A stretch of DNA of 64,000 bases, taken from positions 1 to 64,000 of the forward strand of contig NZ_VDUZ01000028.1 in the NCBI RefSeq assembly GCF_008039615.1, given 5' to 3'. The notes under the pieces are model-generated. The model saw nothing but the letters and a program-made list of their open reading frames with translations. It was not told the DNA's origin and searched no databases. The position numbers were made by a program, and so were the translations under genes. The stretch is from Vineibacter terrae. GTDB lineage: Bacteria; Pseudomonadota; Alphaproteobacteria; Reyranellales; Reyranellaceae. Of the stretch, positions 38,424 to 49,404 are shown piece by piece; position 1 is the first letter of the stretch, and each line of letters begins with the position of its first letter.

Positions 38424-39548
38424 ATGAGCCGCGTCACCCGCATCGACCCCTCTCCGGCCGCCGCGTCCCGGCGCGATCCGAGCGCTGTCGCCCGCACGCT
38501 GGCCGGCGCCGGCGCGCCTGTCGCCGAACTCAACGAGCGGGCCCGTGAGGTCTTCAGGCGCATCGTCGAAGCCTATGTCGAGAGCGGTGAGCCGGTCGGC
38601 TCGCGCACGCTGACGCGCCGCCTGACGGAGCAGCTTTCGCCGGCCACGATCCGCAATGTCATGGCCGACCTGCAGGATGCCGGGCTGCTGTTCGCGCCGC
38701 ATACCTCGGCCGGCCGGGTGCCGACCGAGGCCGGGCTGCGGCTGTTCGTCGATGGCCTGCTCGAGATCGGCAACCTGTCGCAGGAGGAGCGCGACAGCAT
38801 CGACGGCCGCTGCGCCGCCGTCGGCCGCAGCATGCAGGACGTGCTGAGCGAAGCCTCCAGCCTGCTGTCGGGGCTGTCGCGCTGCGCCGGCGTGGTCATC
38901 TCGCCGCGTGTCGAGCAGCCGCTGAAGCATATCGAATTCGTCAACCTGGGCCCCGGCCGCGCGCTCGTGGTGATCGTGACGGAGAACGGCGCGGTCGAGA
39001 ACCGCATCATCGAGACGCCGTTGGGATTGCCGCCATCGGCGCTGATCGAGGCCTCCAACTACCTCTCAGCCCGGCTCGTCGGCCGCAGCATCGAAGAGTC
39101 GCGCCGCCTCATCGAGGAGGAGCTGCTGGCGCAGCGGGCCGAGCTCGATGCCCTGACGCAGCGCATCGTCGAGGCGGGCCTGGCGCGCTGGAGCGGCGAG
39201 CCCGGCTCGGCGCTGATCGTGCGCGGCCAGGCGCGGCTGCTGGAGGATGTCACGGCGCTGGAGGACCTCGAGAACGTGCGCCGGCTGTTCGATGCCCTGG
39301 AGCGTGGCGAGTCGTTCATGCGCCTGCTCCAGCTGGCGGGCGACGCCGAAGGCGTGAAGATTTTCATCGGCGCCGAGAATCCGCTGTTCGGACATGCCGG
39401 CTGCTCGGTGATCGTGGCACCGTTCCGTAACAGCCAGGAACGGATCGTCGGCGCCGTCGGCGTCGTCGGCCCGACCCGGATCAACTACGCCCGCATCGTG
39501 CCGATGGTCGACTACACGGCCCGGGTGGTGGGGCGGCTGCTGGGCTGA
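38424..39548 (+). CDS. hrcA: heat-inducible transcription repressor HrcA
   Basis: 374-residue repressor that binds CIRCE operators (usually at groESL) and needs GroEL for activity. Winged-helix N-terminus: REVFRRIVEAYVESGEPVGSRTLTRRL..LSPATIRNVMADLQDAGLLFAPHTSAGRVPTEAGLRLFVDGLL. The C-terminal GAF-like region ends GAVGVVGPTRINYARIVPMVDYTARVVGRLL. ATG 38424 was chosen because GGAGGTG lies 9 bases upstream; ATG 38400 is in frame but lacks a ribosome site. No CIRCE element is visible before hrcA or dnaK in this window, so its targets probably lie elsewhere. Confidence 0.95.
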   Translation: MSRVTRIDPSPAAASRRDPSAVARTLAGAGAPVAELNERAREVFRRIVEAYVESGEPVGSRTLTRRLTEQLSPATIRNVMADLQDAGLLFAPHTSAGRVPTEAGLRLFVDGLLEIGNLSQEERDSIDGRCAAVGRSMQDVLSEASSLLSGLSRCAGVVISPRVEQPLKHIEFVNLGPGRALVVIVTENGAVENRIIETPLGLPPSALIEASNYLSARLVGRSIEESRRLIEEELLAQRAELDALTQRIVEAGLARWSGEPGSALIVRGQARLLEDVTALEDLENVRRLFDALERGESFMRLLQLAGDAEGVKIFIGAENPLFGHAGCSVIVAPFRNSQERIVGAVGVVGPTRINYARIVPMVDYTARVVGRLLG

Positions 39549-39809
39549 GAAACCTGGAGCGTGGCTCTTGCGGGCACGGTGCCCGCGTCATGGCCTTGAC
39601 GCTGCTGATCGCCCCGATCAACACCGCGGTGCGCCATGCGCTGGCCCTGCCGGCAGGGGGGTGTATCCGACGGGTGCGCTGGCAGTGCTTGCAGTGCCAT
39701 GGCCGCACCCGCTTGACCCCGGGCACCACAGCCCCTAAGTGCGGAGCATGCGGCGGGGCTTGGGTCTCGCCGCCGCTGTTTTCGAGACATGAGGCCAATC
39801 AGGATCGCC

Positions 39810-40490
39810 ATGCCGACCAACCCCGCGCAGAACAAGCCATCCGGCGCCGAGTCGGGTGCTGCCAATGCGCCTGAGAACGACAGCAGCCTCGATATTCCCG
39901 AGGTGCCAGGCGACGCCGCCGATCCCGCCCAGGTGATCCGTGCTGCTGCCGGCGCGCGGATCGAGCAGCTCGAGGCTGAGCTCGCGACGGCGCGCGAGAC
40001 CTGGATGCGCACGGCTGCCGATGCGCAGAACGCCCGCCGTCGTGCCAAGCTCGACGTCGAGGAGGCGCACAAGTTCGCGGTGTCGCGCTTTGCGAAGGAT
40101 TTACTGTCCGTCGCTGACAATCTCGGCCGTGCGCTGGCGTCGATGCCGCCGCAGGACCAGAGGCTGGACGACCGCCTGAAGAACATCGCTGCCGGCGTCC
40201 AGGCCACGGAGCGCGAGCTGCAGAGCGTCTTCGAGCGCAACGGCATCAAGAAGATCGCAGCCCTGGGCGCGCCCTTCGATCCGCAGCTCCACCAGGCGGT
40301 GAGCGAGATCCAGGACCCCTCGCGGCCCAACAACTCGGTCGCGCAGGTGTTCATGGACGGCTACACGCTGAACGACCGGCTGTTGCGCGCCGCCATGGTC
40401 GTGGTCGCCAAGGGCGGCCCCGCTACTGCACCCGCACACGCCGCCGAGCCTGAGCCGGCCAACACCGCCGTGGATGCCGACGGAGCATAA
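39810..40490 (+). CDS. grpE: nucleotide exchange factor GrpE
   Basis: 226-residue co-chaperone that releases ADP from DnaK. An acidic, Ala-rich N-terminal tail precedes the long dimerisation helix (QVIRAAAGARIEQLEAELATARETWMRTAADAQNARRRAKLDVEEA). The beta domain shows FERNGIKKIAALGAPFDPQLHQAVSEI and TLNDRLLRAAMVVVAKGG. ATG 39810 (MPTNPAQNK) is preferred over ATG 39789. It lies between hrcA and dnaK in the standard heat-shock order. Confidence 0.94.
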   Translation: MPTNPAQNKPSGAESGAANAPENDSSLDIPEVPGDAADPAQVIRAAAGARIEQLEAELATARETWMRTAADAQNARRRAKLDVEEAHKFAVSRFAKDLLSVADNLGRALASMPPQDQRLDDRLKNIAAGVQATERELQSVFERNGIKKIAALGAPFDPQLHQAVSEIQDPSRPNNSVAQVFMDGYTLNDRLLRAAMVVVAKGGPATAPAHAAEPEPANTAVDADGA

Positions 40491-40522
40491 TGGGCGTCCG
40501 GGCCTCCCAAGTCAGGCGCCTG

Positions 40523-40542
40523 GCCGGGCAAAAATGCCCGGC
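40523..40542 (+). other. hairpin after grpE
   Basis: GCCGGGCAAAAATGCCCGGC forms a 7-8 bp stem around an A-rich loop, 33 bp after the grpE stop. No T-run follows, so it is at most a weak or rho-assisted terminator that separates grpE from the dnaK promoter. Confidence 0.45.
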
Positions 40543-40560
40543 TGGCCTCCGAACGGACCC

Positions 40561-40590
40561 GTTGCAGGGGCGCGGTTGCACCCTATATAG
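40561..40590 (+). promoter_or_regulatory. candidate heat-shock promoter of dnaK
   Basis: TTGCA at 40562-40566 and CCCTATATAG at 40581-40590 resemble the -35 and the C-rich -10 of RpoH-dependent promoters in alphaproteobacteria. The leader would be about 100 nt and contains a bulged hairpin (CACACGGG...CCCGGTGTG, 40600-40623). The assignment is by position and pattern only. Confidence 0.4.
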
Positions 40591-40696
40591 CCCTTGTCAC
40601 ACACGGGTTTATCGCCCGGTGTGGCGATAATCCCACCTCCAGGGGGCTGCCCCGGCGCCGTCAGGGCCGGCCCGGCCCGCCGCAGAAGAGAGAGGC

Positions 40697-42640
40697 ATGG
40701 CAATGTCGAAAGTTATTGGTATCGACCTGGGCACGACCAATTCGTGCGTCTCCGTCATGGAAGGGGGCGACACCCGGGTCATTGAGAATTCCGAGGGTGC
40801 GCGTACCACCCCCTCGATGGTCGCCTTCGCCGACTCCGGCGAGCGCCTGGTCGGCCAGGCCGCCAAGCGTCAGGCCGTCACCAATCCGATGAAGACGCTT
40901 TATGCCGTCAAGCGCCTGATCGGCCGCCGTTTCGAGGACCCGATGGTCCAGAAGGAGGCCGCCATGGTCCCCTTCAAGATCGTCAAGGGCGCCAACGGCG
41001 ACGCCTGGGTCGAGGCCGACGGTCAGCAGTACAGCCCGAGCCAGATCTCCGCCTTCATCCTCGCCAAGATGAAGGAGACGGCCGAGGCCTATCTCGGCTC
41101 CGCGGTGACGCAGGCCGTGATCACCGTGCCGGCGTACTTCAACGACGCCCAGCGCCAGGCGACCAAGGATGCCGGCAAGATCGCCGGCCTGGACGTGCTG
41201 CGCATCATCAACGAGCCCACCGCAGCGGCGCTCGCCTACGGCATGGACAAGAAGAAGTCCGGCCTGATCGCCGTCTATGACCTGGGTGGCGGCACCTTCG
41301 ACATCTCCATCCTGGAGATCGGCGACGGCGTTTTCGAGGTCAAGGCGACCAACGGCGACACGTTCCTGGGCGGCGAGGACTTCGACAAGCGGATCATCGA
41401 CTACCTGGCCGACGAGTTCAAAAAGGACAACGGCATCGACCTGCGCGGCGACAAGCTGGCGCTGCAGCGCCTGAAGGAAGCCGGCGAGAAGGCCAAGATC
41501 GAGCTCTCCACCAGCAAGGAGACCGAGATCAACCTGCCCTTCATCACCGCCGACGCCTCGGGCCCGAAGCACCTCGTGCTGAAGCTGACGCGCGCCAAGC
41601 TGGAGGCCCTGGTCGACGATCTCGTGCAGCGCACGCTCGAGCCGTGCCGCGCGGCGCTCAAGGACGCCGGCGTCAGCGCCGGCCAGATCGACGAGGTGAT
41701 TCTGGTCGGCGGCATGATCCGCATGCCCAAGGTCGTCGAGACGGTGAAGTCGTTCTTCGGCAAGGAGCCGGCCCGCAACGTCAACCCCGACGAGGTCGTC
41801 GCGGTCGGCGCGGCGGTGCAGGGCGCGGTGCTGAAGGGTGAGGTCAAGGACGTCCTGCTGCTCGACGTGACCCCGCTGTCGCTGGGCATCGAGACGCTGG
41901 GCGGCGTTTTCACGCGCCTGATCGACCGCAACACCACGATCCCGACCAAGAAGAGCCAGATCTTCTCGACGGCCGACGACAACCAGACGGCCGTGACGAT
42001 CCGTGTCTTCCAGGGCGAGCGCGAGATCGCGGCCCACAACAAGCTGCTGGGCCAGTTCGACCTGGTCGGCATTCCTCCGGCGCCACGCGGCATGCCGCAG
42101 GTCGAGGTCACGTTCGACATCGACGCCAACGGCATCGTGCAGGTGTCGGCCAAGGACAAGGCCACGGGCAAGGAGCAGCAGATCCGCATCCAGGCCTCGG
42201 GCGGCCTCAGCGACGCCGACATCCAGCGCATGATCAAGGAGGCGGAAGCCAACGCCGCCGAGGACAAGAAGAAGCGCGAGCTGATCGACGCGCGCAATCA
42301 GGCCGAGGGCCTGGTCCACTCGACACAGAGAAACCTGCAGGAGCACGGCGACAAGGTGCCGGCCGCCGACAAGGCGACCATCGAGGGCGCGGTCGAAGCG
42401 CTGAAGGCGGTGATGACCGGCGAGGACGTCGAGGAGATCAAGTCCAAGACGAATGCGCTGGCCCAGGCCGCCATGAAGCTCGGCGAGGCCATGTACAAGA
42501 CCCAGCCGCCGCCGGATGCGTCAGCGGCAGGTGCCGCGGCGGCGGGCGCCGCCGGTGGCGAGCCAGCCAACAAGGACGACAAGGTGGTTGACGCCGATTT
42601 CGAGGACGTCACGGACAAGAAGAAGAGCGGCACTGGCTGA
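40697..42640 (+). CDS. dnaK: molecular chaperone DnaK (Hsp70)
   Basis: 647-residue ATP-dependent chaperone. Actin-like ATPase domain: [59 protein letters not shown] and [13 protein letters not shown]. The substrate-binding domain starts [20 protein letters not shown], and a helical lid follows. The C-terminus has an Ala/Gly-rich linker and an acidic VDADFEDV tail. The ribosome site is AGAGAGAGGC before ATG 40697. The protein is standard in length, with no missing motif. It follows grpE with its own probable promoter and precedes dnaJ. Confidence 0.98.
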   Translation: MAMSKVIGIDLGTTNSCVSVMEGGDTRVIENSEGARTTPSMVAFADSGERLVGQAAKRQAVTNPMKTLYAVKRLIGRRFEDPMVQKEAAMVPFKIVKGANGDAWVEADGQQYSPSQISAFILAKMKETAEAYLGSAVTQAVITVPAYFNDAQRQATKDAGKIAGLDVLRIINEPTAAALAYGMDKKKSGLIAVYDLGGGTFDISILEIGDGVFEVKATNGDTFLGGEDFDKRIIDYLADEFKKDNGIDLRGDKLALQRLKEAGEKAKIELSTSKETEINLPFITADASGPKHLVLKLTRAKLEALVDDLVQRTLEPCRAALKDAGVSAGQIDEVILVGGMIRMPKVVETVKSFFGKEPARNVNPDEVVAVGAAVQGAVLKGEVKDVLLLDVTPLSLGIETLGGVFTRLIDRNTTIPTKKSQIFSTADDNQTAVTIRVFQGEREIAAHNKLLGQFDLVGIPPAPRGMPQVEVTFDIDANGIVQVSAKDKATGKEQQIRIQASGGLSDADIQRMIKEAEANAAEDKKKRELIDARNQAEGLVHSTQRNLQEHGDKVPAADKATIEGAVEALKAVMTGEDVEEIKSKTNALAQAAMKLGEAMYKTQPPPDASAAGAAAAGAAGGEPANKDDKVVDADFEDVTDKKKSGTG

Positions 42641-42690
42641 ACCGCTGCAATAACGGTATGACGTTGCCGGCCCGCATTGCCTGCGATGTT

Positions 42691-42713
42691 GACCGCCTCC
42701 CGGCGAGGCGGTC
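42691..42713 (+). other. hairpin between dnaK and dnaJ
   Basis: GACCGCCTC and its complement GAGGCGGTC form a 9-bp stem with a CCGGC loop, 50 bp after the dnaK stop. No T-run follows. It could attenuate read-through into dnaJ or protect the dnaK message 3' end. Confidence 0.5.
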
Positions 42714-42800
42714 GACAGCCGCTGAAGGGCGGTGGGCCGGGACTTCTTCTAGGAGGAGACGCGACGGCATCCGCCGAGCCGTTGCCTGAGGACAGGCCGC

Positions 42801-43934
42801 ATGGCGCAGGACTTCTACGAACTGCTTGGCGTTGGGCGCAGCGCAAGTGCGGACGAGATCAAGAAGGCGTACCGCAAGCTCGCCATGCAGCATCACCCGG
42901 ACCGCAATCCGGGCGACAAGGCGGCTGAGAAGAAATTCAAGGAAATCAACCACGCCTACGACATCCTGAAGGATGAGCAGAAGCGCGCTGCCTACGACCG
43001 GTACGGCGCGGCTGCGTTCGAAGGCGGCGCCGGCCCCAACGGGCCGGGCGCCGGGCCGTTCGGCGGCGGCGGTTTCGATTTCAGCGACATCTTCGAGCAG
43101 ATGTTCGGCGGCGGCGACATGGCTGGCCGCGGGCGCAGCTCCGGACCGGCACGCGGCAACGACCTGCGCTACAACCTGGAGATCTCGCTCGAGGAGGCCT
43201 TCGCCGGCAGCGATGCCAGCGTGCGCGTGCCCAGCTCGGTGAGCTGCGACACCTGCCATGGCAGCGGTGCCGAGCCCGGGTCGCGCCCGGTCAACTGCCC
43301 GACCTGCCAGGGCCGTGGCCGCGTGCGCATGCAGCAGGGCTTCTTCACCATCGAGCGCACCTGCCCGACCTGCCACGGTGCCGGCCAGAAGATCGAGAAG
43401 CCGTGCCGCGTCTGTCACGGCGCCGGCCGCGTGCGCAAGGACAAGACGCTCAACGTCAAGATCCCGTCGGGTGTCGAGGACGGCACCCGCATCCGGCTGG
43501 CGGGCGAGGGCGAGGCCGGCGCGCGCGGCGGCCCGCCGGGCGATCTCTACGTCTTCCTGTCGGTGCGCAAGCACCGGCTGTACGAGCGCGACGGCGCCGA
43601 CCTGCTGTGCCGGGTGCCGATCAGCATGGTGCAGGCGGCCCTGGGCGGCTCGATCGAGGTGCCGACGCTCGACGGCAAGATGGCACGCGTGTCGATCCCG
43701 GCCGGCACCCAGGCCGGCCATCAGTTCCGCCTGCGCGGCAAGGGCATGCCGGTCCTGCGCACCACCCAGAAGGGCGATCTCTACATCGAGACCGTGGTCG
43801 AGACGCCGGTGAACCTGACGGCGCGCCAGAAGGAGCTGCTCAAGGAGTTCGACGCAGCCGGCAAGGGCAACGGCACGTCGCCCGAGTCCGAGGGCTTCTT
43901 CAACAAGGTCAAGGAGATGTTCGGCGGCGACTGA
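42801..43934 (+). CDS. dnaJ: co-chaperone DnaJ (Hsp40, type I)
   Basis: 377-residue partner that stimulates DnaK ATPase. The J domain (1-70) has the HPD tripeptide in [12 protein letters not shown] Gly/Phe-rich segment (about 75-115) follows. The zinc-binding domain holds all four CXXCXGXG repeats: [24 protein letters not shown] and CRVCHGAG. The C-terminal substrate domains include [21 protein letters not shown]. Full-length type I DnaJ; nothing unusual. Confidence 0.97.
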   Translation: MAQDFYELLGVGRSASADEIKKAYRKLAMQHHPDRNPGDKAAEKKFKEINHAYDILKDEQKRAAYDRYGAAAFEGGAGPNGPGAGPFGGGGFDFSDIFEQMFGGGDMAGRGRSSGPARGNDLRYNLEISLEEAFAGSDASVRVPSSVSCDTCHGSGAEPGSRPVNCPTCQGRGRVRMQQGFFTIERTCPTCHGAGQKIEKPCRVCHGAGRVRKDKTLNVKIPSGVEDGTRIRLAGEGEAGARGGPPGDLYVFLSVRKHRLYERDGADLLCRVPISMVQAALGGSIEVPTLDGKMARVSIPAGTQAGHQFRLRGKGMPVLRTTQKGDLYIETVVETPVNLTARQKELLKEFDAAGKGNGTSPESEGFFNKVKEMFGGD

Positions 43935-43958
43935 GCGCGCCGCCGACGTCAAGCCACC

Positions 43959-44043
43959 GTCATCCCGAGCGCAGCGAGGGATCTTCCGCGGGTGACGCAG
44001 GGTGCGCCATTCGCAGGAGATCCCTCGCTGCGCTCGGGATGAC
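43959..44043. repeat. dispersed inverted repeat, GTCATCCCGAGCG family, copy D
   Basis: 85 bp directly downstream of dnaJ and 47 bp before tag. Arms nearly perfect (GAGGGATC against GATCCCTC); core GACGCAGGGTGCGCC. Confidence 0.87.
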
Positions 44044-44090
44044 GGTCGCTGTCCTGTTGACCGACGCCACCGGGCACGCCACCGTCGGCC

Positions 44091-44681
44091 ATGGCCTTGA
44101 AGCAAGACATCATCACCCTGGCGGATGGCAAGCCGCGCTGCGGCTGGGTCAGCGACGATCCGCTTTACCTGCCCTACCACGACGATGAATGGGGCCGGCC
44201 GCACCGCGATCCGCAAGCACTCTTCGAGCTTCTGATCCTCGAAGGCTGCCAGGCCGGCCTGTCGTGGATCACCGTGCTGCGCAAGCGGGCGCACTACCGC
44301 AAGGTCTATGACGGCTTCGACCCGGCCAGGATCGCGCGCTACACGCCCAGGAAGCTCGAGCGGCTGCTGGCCGATCCCGGCATCGTGCGCAACCGCAGCA
44401 AGGTCGACGCCAGCGTCACCAACGCGCGCGCCTGGCTGGCGCTCGCCGAGCGCGAGGATCCGGTGGCGTTCCTGTGGTCCTTTGTCGGCGGCAGCCCCAG
44501 GATCAACCGGCCGCGGTCGCTCAAGCAGGTGCCGGCGCAGACGCCGCAGAGCGAGGCCATGTCCAAGGCCCTGCTCAAGCTCGGCTTCCGCTTCGTCGGC
44601 CCGACCATCTGCTACGCCTTCATGCAGGCCACCGGCATGGTCGACGATCATGTCGTCGGGTGCTCGTGCATCGAGCCCTAG
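44091..44681 (+). CDS. tag: DNA-3-methyladenine glycosylase I
   Basis: 196-residue base-excision repair enzyme removing 3-methyladenine. Signature residues: CGWVSDDPLYLPYHDDEWGRPHRD at the N-terminus, LFELLILEGCQAGLSWITVLRKRAHYR in the helix-hairpin-helix-type fold, and the C-terminal FRFVGPTICYAFMQATGMVDDH followed by CSC. The zinc-binding set (Cys near the N-terminus, His before the VVGCSC end, and Cys) is present. No signal peptide. It stands 40 bp upstream of dapB. Confidence 0.93.
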   Translation: MALKQDIITLADGKPRCGWVSDDPLYLPYHDDEWGRPHRDPQALFELLILEGCQAGLSWITVLRKRAHYRKVYDGFDPARIARYTPRKLERLLADPGIVRNRSKVDASVTNARAWLALAEREDPVAFLWSFVGGSPRINRPRSLKQVPAQTPQSEAMSKALLKLGFRFVGPTICYAFMQATGMVDDHVVGCSCIEP

Positions 44682-44720
44682 CTCTGCGCTACAACGCCAC
44701 CAGCAAGGGGAGTATCGGGC

Positions 44721-45521
44721 ATGAACATCACCATCACCGGCGCGGGCGGCCGCATGGGCCAGATGCTGATCCGTCAGGTCGCCAAGACGCCGGGCGCGGT
44801 CCTGGCGGCGGCGCTGGAGGCGCCGGGCAGCAAGGCGCTGGGCCGGGACGCAGGCGAGCAGGCCGGCCTCGAGGCGCTGGGTGTGAAGGTCACCGATGAT
44901 GCCGGTGCCGCCATCGCGGCGGGGCGGGTGACGATCGACTTCACGGTTCCGGCCGCGACGGTTGCGCATGCCGAGATCGCGGCTGCCAAGGGCAGCGCCC
45001 TGGTCATCGGCACCACGGGCCTGACGCCGGACCAGGCCAAGCGCATCGAGGCTGCTGCCGGCAGCGTGGCGATCGTGTGGGCCGCCAACATGTCGCTGGG
45101 CGTCAATGTCCTGCTGGCGCTGGTCGAGCGCACCGCAGCCCTGCTCGATGCCGACTACGACATCGACGTGCTGGAGATGCACCACCGTCACAAGATCGAC
45201 GCGCCATCGGGCACGGCGCTGGCGCTGGGCCATGCCGCAGCAGCCGGCCGCACCGTCAAGCTGGAGGAGGTCTGGCGCAAGACCCGTGACGGCCACACCG
45301 GAGCGCGGCCCAGTGGCGAGATCGGCTTCGCCACCCTGCGCGGCGGCGACGAGGTGGGCTTCCATACCGTGATGTATGCCGGGATCGGCGAGCGGCTGGA
45401 ACTGACCCATCGTGCCTTCAGCCGCGAGATCTACGCCAACGGCGCACTCAAGGCGGCGCGCTGGCTGCTCGACCGCAAGCCGGGGCTCTACACGATGAAG
45501 GACGTGCTGGGGCTGGGGTAG
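44721..45521 (+). CDS. dapB: 4-hydroxy-tetrahydrodipicolinate reductase
   Basis: 266-residue enzyme of lysine and diaminopimelate synthesis. The Rossmann motif is ITGAGGRMGQ, and VVIGTTGL appears here as LVIGTTGLTPDQ. The catalytic His/Lys segment is EMHHRHKIDAPSGTALALG, and the substrate contact region is GEIGFATLRGGDEVGFHTVMYAG. The ribosome site AAGGGGAG precedes ATG 44721. Genes for DUF2244 and nth follow, as in many alphaproteobacteria. Confidence 0.96.
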   Translation: MNITITGAGGRMGQMLIRQVAKTPGAVLAAALEAPGSKALGRDAGEQAGLEALGVKVTDDAGAAIAAGRVTIDFTVPAATVAHAEIAAAKGSALVIGTTGLTPDQAKRIEAAAGSVAIVWAANMSLGVNVLLALVERTAALLDADYDIDVLEMHHRHKIDAPSGTALALGHAAAAGRTVKLEEVWRKTRDGHTGARPSGEIGFATLRGGDEVGFHTVMYAGIGERLELTHRAFSREIYANGALKAARWLLDRKPGLYTMKDVLGLG

Positions 45522-45611
45522 GGCGGCTGCCGATCCCTGGGAGCGCCGGCTTCCAGCCGGCTCATGACCCGTCGCTTCGCGCCGGTGCCGGCGAGATGCC
45601 GGCGTTCCCTG

Positions 45612-46112
45612 TCATTCCCACCGGTGATCGTAGGTCGGCGTCCGGATGCGGGCGACGGCGGCGCGCAGCGCCTTGGCCACCTCCAGGCGCTCGTCGGGCG
45701 TCAGGAAGCGGCCGACGACCAGCCGGTTGCCGCGCGAGATCAGGGTCAGGCGGCTCTCGTGCTCGGGCGGGTCGTCCATGTCCACCCGCAGCCAATAGGC
45801 GTCCAGCCGGGTCTCCTCCACCAGCCCCTCGGGGTCCAGGCGGGTGACGATCAGCGCGCTGTCGGTCAGCTTCAGCGTCTCGGTCAGGCGGCCGCTCTTG
45901 TAGTTGAGCCGGAACAGCACCACCACCAGGGCCACGTCCAGGCCCATGAAACCGATCACCGGCCAGGCGCCCAGCAGGAAGACCGGCAGGCCGATCAGCA
46001 GGTTGGCCGCCAGCAGCACGCCGATCAGCCACCGGAAGCCGCGCCGCGACAGGCTCCTGTGCGGCACCAGCGTGGCGTTGAAATGGACAGCTTGTGCGAC
46101 CGCATCGCTCAT
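45612..46112 (-). CDS. DUF2244 integral membrane protein
   Basis: 166-residue protein with two adjacent membrane segments (about 29-72, GFRWLIGVLLAANLLIGLPVFLLGAWPVIGFMGLDVALVVVLF), followed by a soluble DUF2244 region containing LTDSALIVTRLDPEG, YWLRVDMDDPPEHESRLTLISRG and LTPDERLEVAKALRAAV. Function unknown. ATG 46112 (MSDAVAQ) is used; the frame stays open to 46148. It diverges from nth by 77 bp; family members are commonly next to nth. Confidence 0.85.
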   Translation of the reverse strand: MSDAVAQAVHFNATLVPHRSLSRRGFRWLIGVLLAANLLIGLPVFLLGAWPVIGFMGLDVALVVVLFRLNYKSGRLTETLKLTDSALIVTRLDPEGLVEETRLDAYWLRVDMDDPPEHESRLTLISRGNRLVVGRFLTPDERLEVAKALRAAVARIRTPTYDHRWE

Positions 46113-46189
46113 CGCTACACCATAGTCGTCAAAACGTCGCACGACCACGGGCGGGATGCTGCGTCGGATGGCCGCGAGGAGAGACCTGA

Positions 46190-46837
46190 ATGGCCCAGCT
46201 CAAGCCGGCGCAGATCGAGGAATTCTACCGGCGCCTGCAGGAACGCGACCCGGCGCCCAAGGGCGAGCTGGAGCATCATAACGTCTATCAGCTGCTCGTG
46301 GCCGTCGTGCTGTCGGCGCAGGCGACCGATGCCGGCGTCAACAAGGCGACGCGGCCGCTGTTCGACAAGGTGAAGACGCCGCAGCAGATGCTGGCGCTCG
46401 GCGAAGCGGGGCTCACGGGATACATCAAGACCATCGGCCTCTATCGCGGCAAGGCCAAGAACGTCATCGGCCTGTCCCGGATCCTGGTCGACTCCCATGG
46501 CGGCGAGGTGCCGCACGACCGTGAGGCGCTGGAGGCGCTGCCCGGCGTCGGGCGCAAGACCGCCAATGTCGTGCTCAACATCGCTTTCGGCGAGCCCACC
46601 ATCGCCGTGGACACCCATGTCTTCCGGGTCGGCAACCGCACCGGCCTGGCGCCAGGCAAGACGCCGCTCGAGGTGGAGCGCAAGCTGCTCAAGCGCACGC
46701 CGCCGCAATTCCTGCGCCATGCCCATCACTGGCTGATCCTGCACGGCCGCTATGTCTGCCGGGCGCGCGCGCCCAATTGCCCGGTCTGCGTCGTTGCCGA
46801 TATCTGCACCTTCAAGGGCAAGACCGTTTCCGTCTGA
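46190..46837 (+). CDS. nth: endonuclease III (DNA glycosylase/AP lyase)
   Basis: 215-residue repair enzyme for oxidised pyrimidines. The helix-hairpin-helix is ALPGVGRKTANVVLNIAFG, with the catalytic Lys in GRKTAN and the catalytic Asp in IAVDTHVFR. The C-terminal 4Fe-4S cluster motif C-X6-C-X2-C-X5-C is intact (CRARAPNCPVCVVADIC). GAGGAGAGACC precedes ATG 46190. The LeuB-like gene follows 53 bp later. Confidence 0.95.
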   Translation: MAQLKPAQIEEFYRRLQERDPAPKGELEHHNVYQLLVAVVLSAQATDAGVNKATRPLFDKVKTPQQMLALGEAGLTGYIKTIGLYRGKAKNVIGLSRILVDSHGGEVPHDREALEALPGVGRKTANVVLNIAFGEPTIAVDTHVFRVGNRTGLAPGKTPLEVERKLLKRTPPQFLRHAHHWLILHGRYVCRARAPNCPVCVVADICTFKGKTVSV

Positions 46838-46890
46838 CCCAGCCGCGGAACGATCAAAGCCAGCAACAGCGTCGCGTCGGGAGAACCACT

Positions 46891-48027
46891 GTGTCCAGCT
46901 CCAGCAACAGCTACCGCCTGCTGATCCTGCCCGGCGACGGCATCGGCCCCGAGGTGATGGCCGAGGTGCGCCGGGTCGCCGAATGGTTCCGCGATCGGCG
47001 GGCGCTGCCGATCGACCTGCGACAGCGGCATTTCGGCCTGGCGTCCTGGCAGGCGCATGGCTCGCTGATGCCTGACGAGACCTGGGCCGAGATCGAGGCG
47101 GCCGACGCGATCCTGTTCGGGGCCATGGATTCGCTCGACCAGGCGATCCGGATCCCGCCCAGCGAGCGCCGCAAAGGCAGCCTGCTGCGCCTGCGCAAGA
47201 ACCTGGACACGTTCGCCAACCTGCGACCGATCCGCGCCGTGCCCGGCCTGCTCGATGCCTCGACCTTGAAACGGGAGGTCGTCGACGGTGTCGACCTCGT
47301 GTTCGTGCGCGAGCTGACCGGTGGCGTCTATTTCGGGGAGCCGCGCGGCGTGGAGACGCTGTCCGATGGGCGCGAGCGCGGCGTCAACACGCACGTCTAC
47401 ACCAGCGACGAGGTCGAGCGGGTGGCGCGCTTCGCCTTCGAGCTGGCGCGCCGCCGCCGCGCCGACGGCAAGCCGGGGCGCGTGCACTCGGTGGACAAGA
47501 GCAACGTGATGGAAGCCGGCGCCATGTGGCGGCGCATCGTGCAGCGCGTGCACGATGCCGACTATGCCGATATCGAGCTGCATCACATGCTGGCGGACAA
47601 CTGCGCCATGCAGCTGATCCGCTGGCCGCGGCAGTTCGACGTCATCGTCACCGACAACCTGTTCGGCGATCTGCTGTCGGATTGCGGCGCCATGATCACG
47701 GGCTCGCTGGGCATGCTGCCGTCGGCCTCGCTGTCGGCGCGCGGCGGTGCCAGCAACCGCCGGCGCGCCCTCTACGAGCCGATCCACGGCAGCGCGCCCG
47801 ACATCGCCGGGCGCGGCATCGCCAACCCGCTGGCCGCGATCCTCAGCTTCGGCATGTGCCTGCGCGAGACGATGGAGATGGCCGACGAGGCCGACCGGCT
47901 CGAGCGCGCCGTCGACGCCGTGCTGGCCGCCGGCGCGCGCACGGCCGATCTCGCTGCCCCGGGAAAACCCCACCTGTCGACAGCGGCGATGGGCGATGCG
48001 GTGCTCGATGCGCTGGGGCGCCCGTGA
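46891..48027 (+). CDS. isopropylmalate/isocitrate dehydrogenase-family protein (LeuB-like)
   Basis: 378-residue beta-decarboxylating dehydrogenase. Motifs: LLILPGDGIGPEVMAEV at the N-terminus, GSLLRLRKNLDTFANLRPI with the substrate arginines, VRELTGGVYFGEPRG, VDKSNVMEAGAMWRRIV, DNLFGDLLSD with metal aspartates, and the NAD-site segment YEPIHGSAPDIAGRGIANPLAAILS. GTG 46891 gives the right N-terminus; the longer frame overlaps nth. Sequence features point to LeuB more than to isocitrate dehydrogenase, but leuC and leuD are not nearby. It may be a paralogue acting on another malate derivative. Confidence 0.83.
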   Translation: MSSSSNSYRLLILPGDGIGPEVMAEVRRVAEWFRDRRALPIDLRQRHFGLASWQAHGSLMPDETWAEIEAADAILFGAMDSLDQAIRIPPSERRKGSLLRLRKNLDTFANLRPIRAVPGLLDASTLKREVVDGVDLVFVRELTGGVYFGEPRGVETLSDGRERGVNTHVYTSDEVERVARFAFELARRRRADGKPGRVHSVDKSNVMEAGAMWRRIVQRVHDADYADIELHHMLADNCAMQLIRWPRQFDVIVTDNLFGDLLSDCGAMITGSLGMLPSASLSARGGASNRRRALYEPIHGSAPDIAGRGIANPLAAILSFGMCLRETMEMADEADRLERAVDAVLAAGARTADLAAPGKPHLSTAAMGDAVLDALGRP

Positions 48028-48180
48028 CGCGCGGACGATCGTCACGGGAGCGGCGAGCCACCAGATATAGCGGCGGCGGCGCATGGCTCCCCTGACGGCG
48101 CCGGGCGCGGCGGCGGTGGACGGCAGGTGAGCAATGGTTTAGCCACGGCTTCATTGCGCCACCACGGATGGATGCCCGAC

Positions 48181-49383
<1,203 letters not shown>

Positions 49384-49404
49384 CGCCGCGCGCCGCCGGT
49401 CATC

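Noticed and set aside
40661-42346. 561-codon minus-strand frame opposite dnaK
   Set aside because: Antisense shadow of the intact dnaK gene, composed of Leu/Asp/Val/Arg repeats with no family resemblance.
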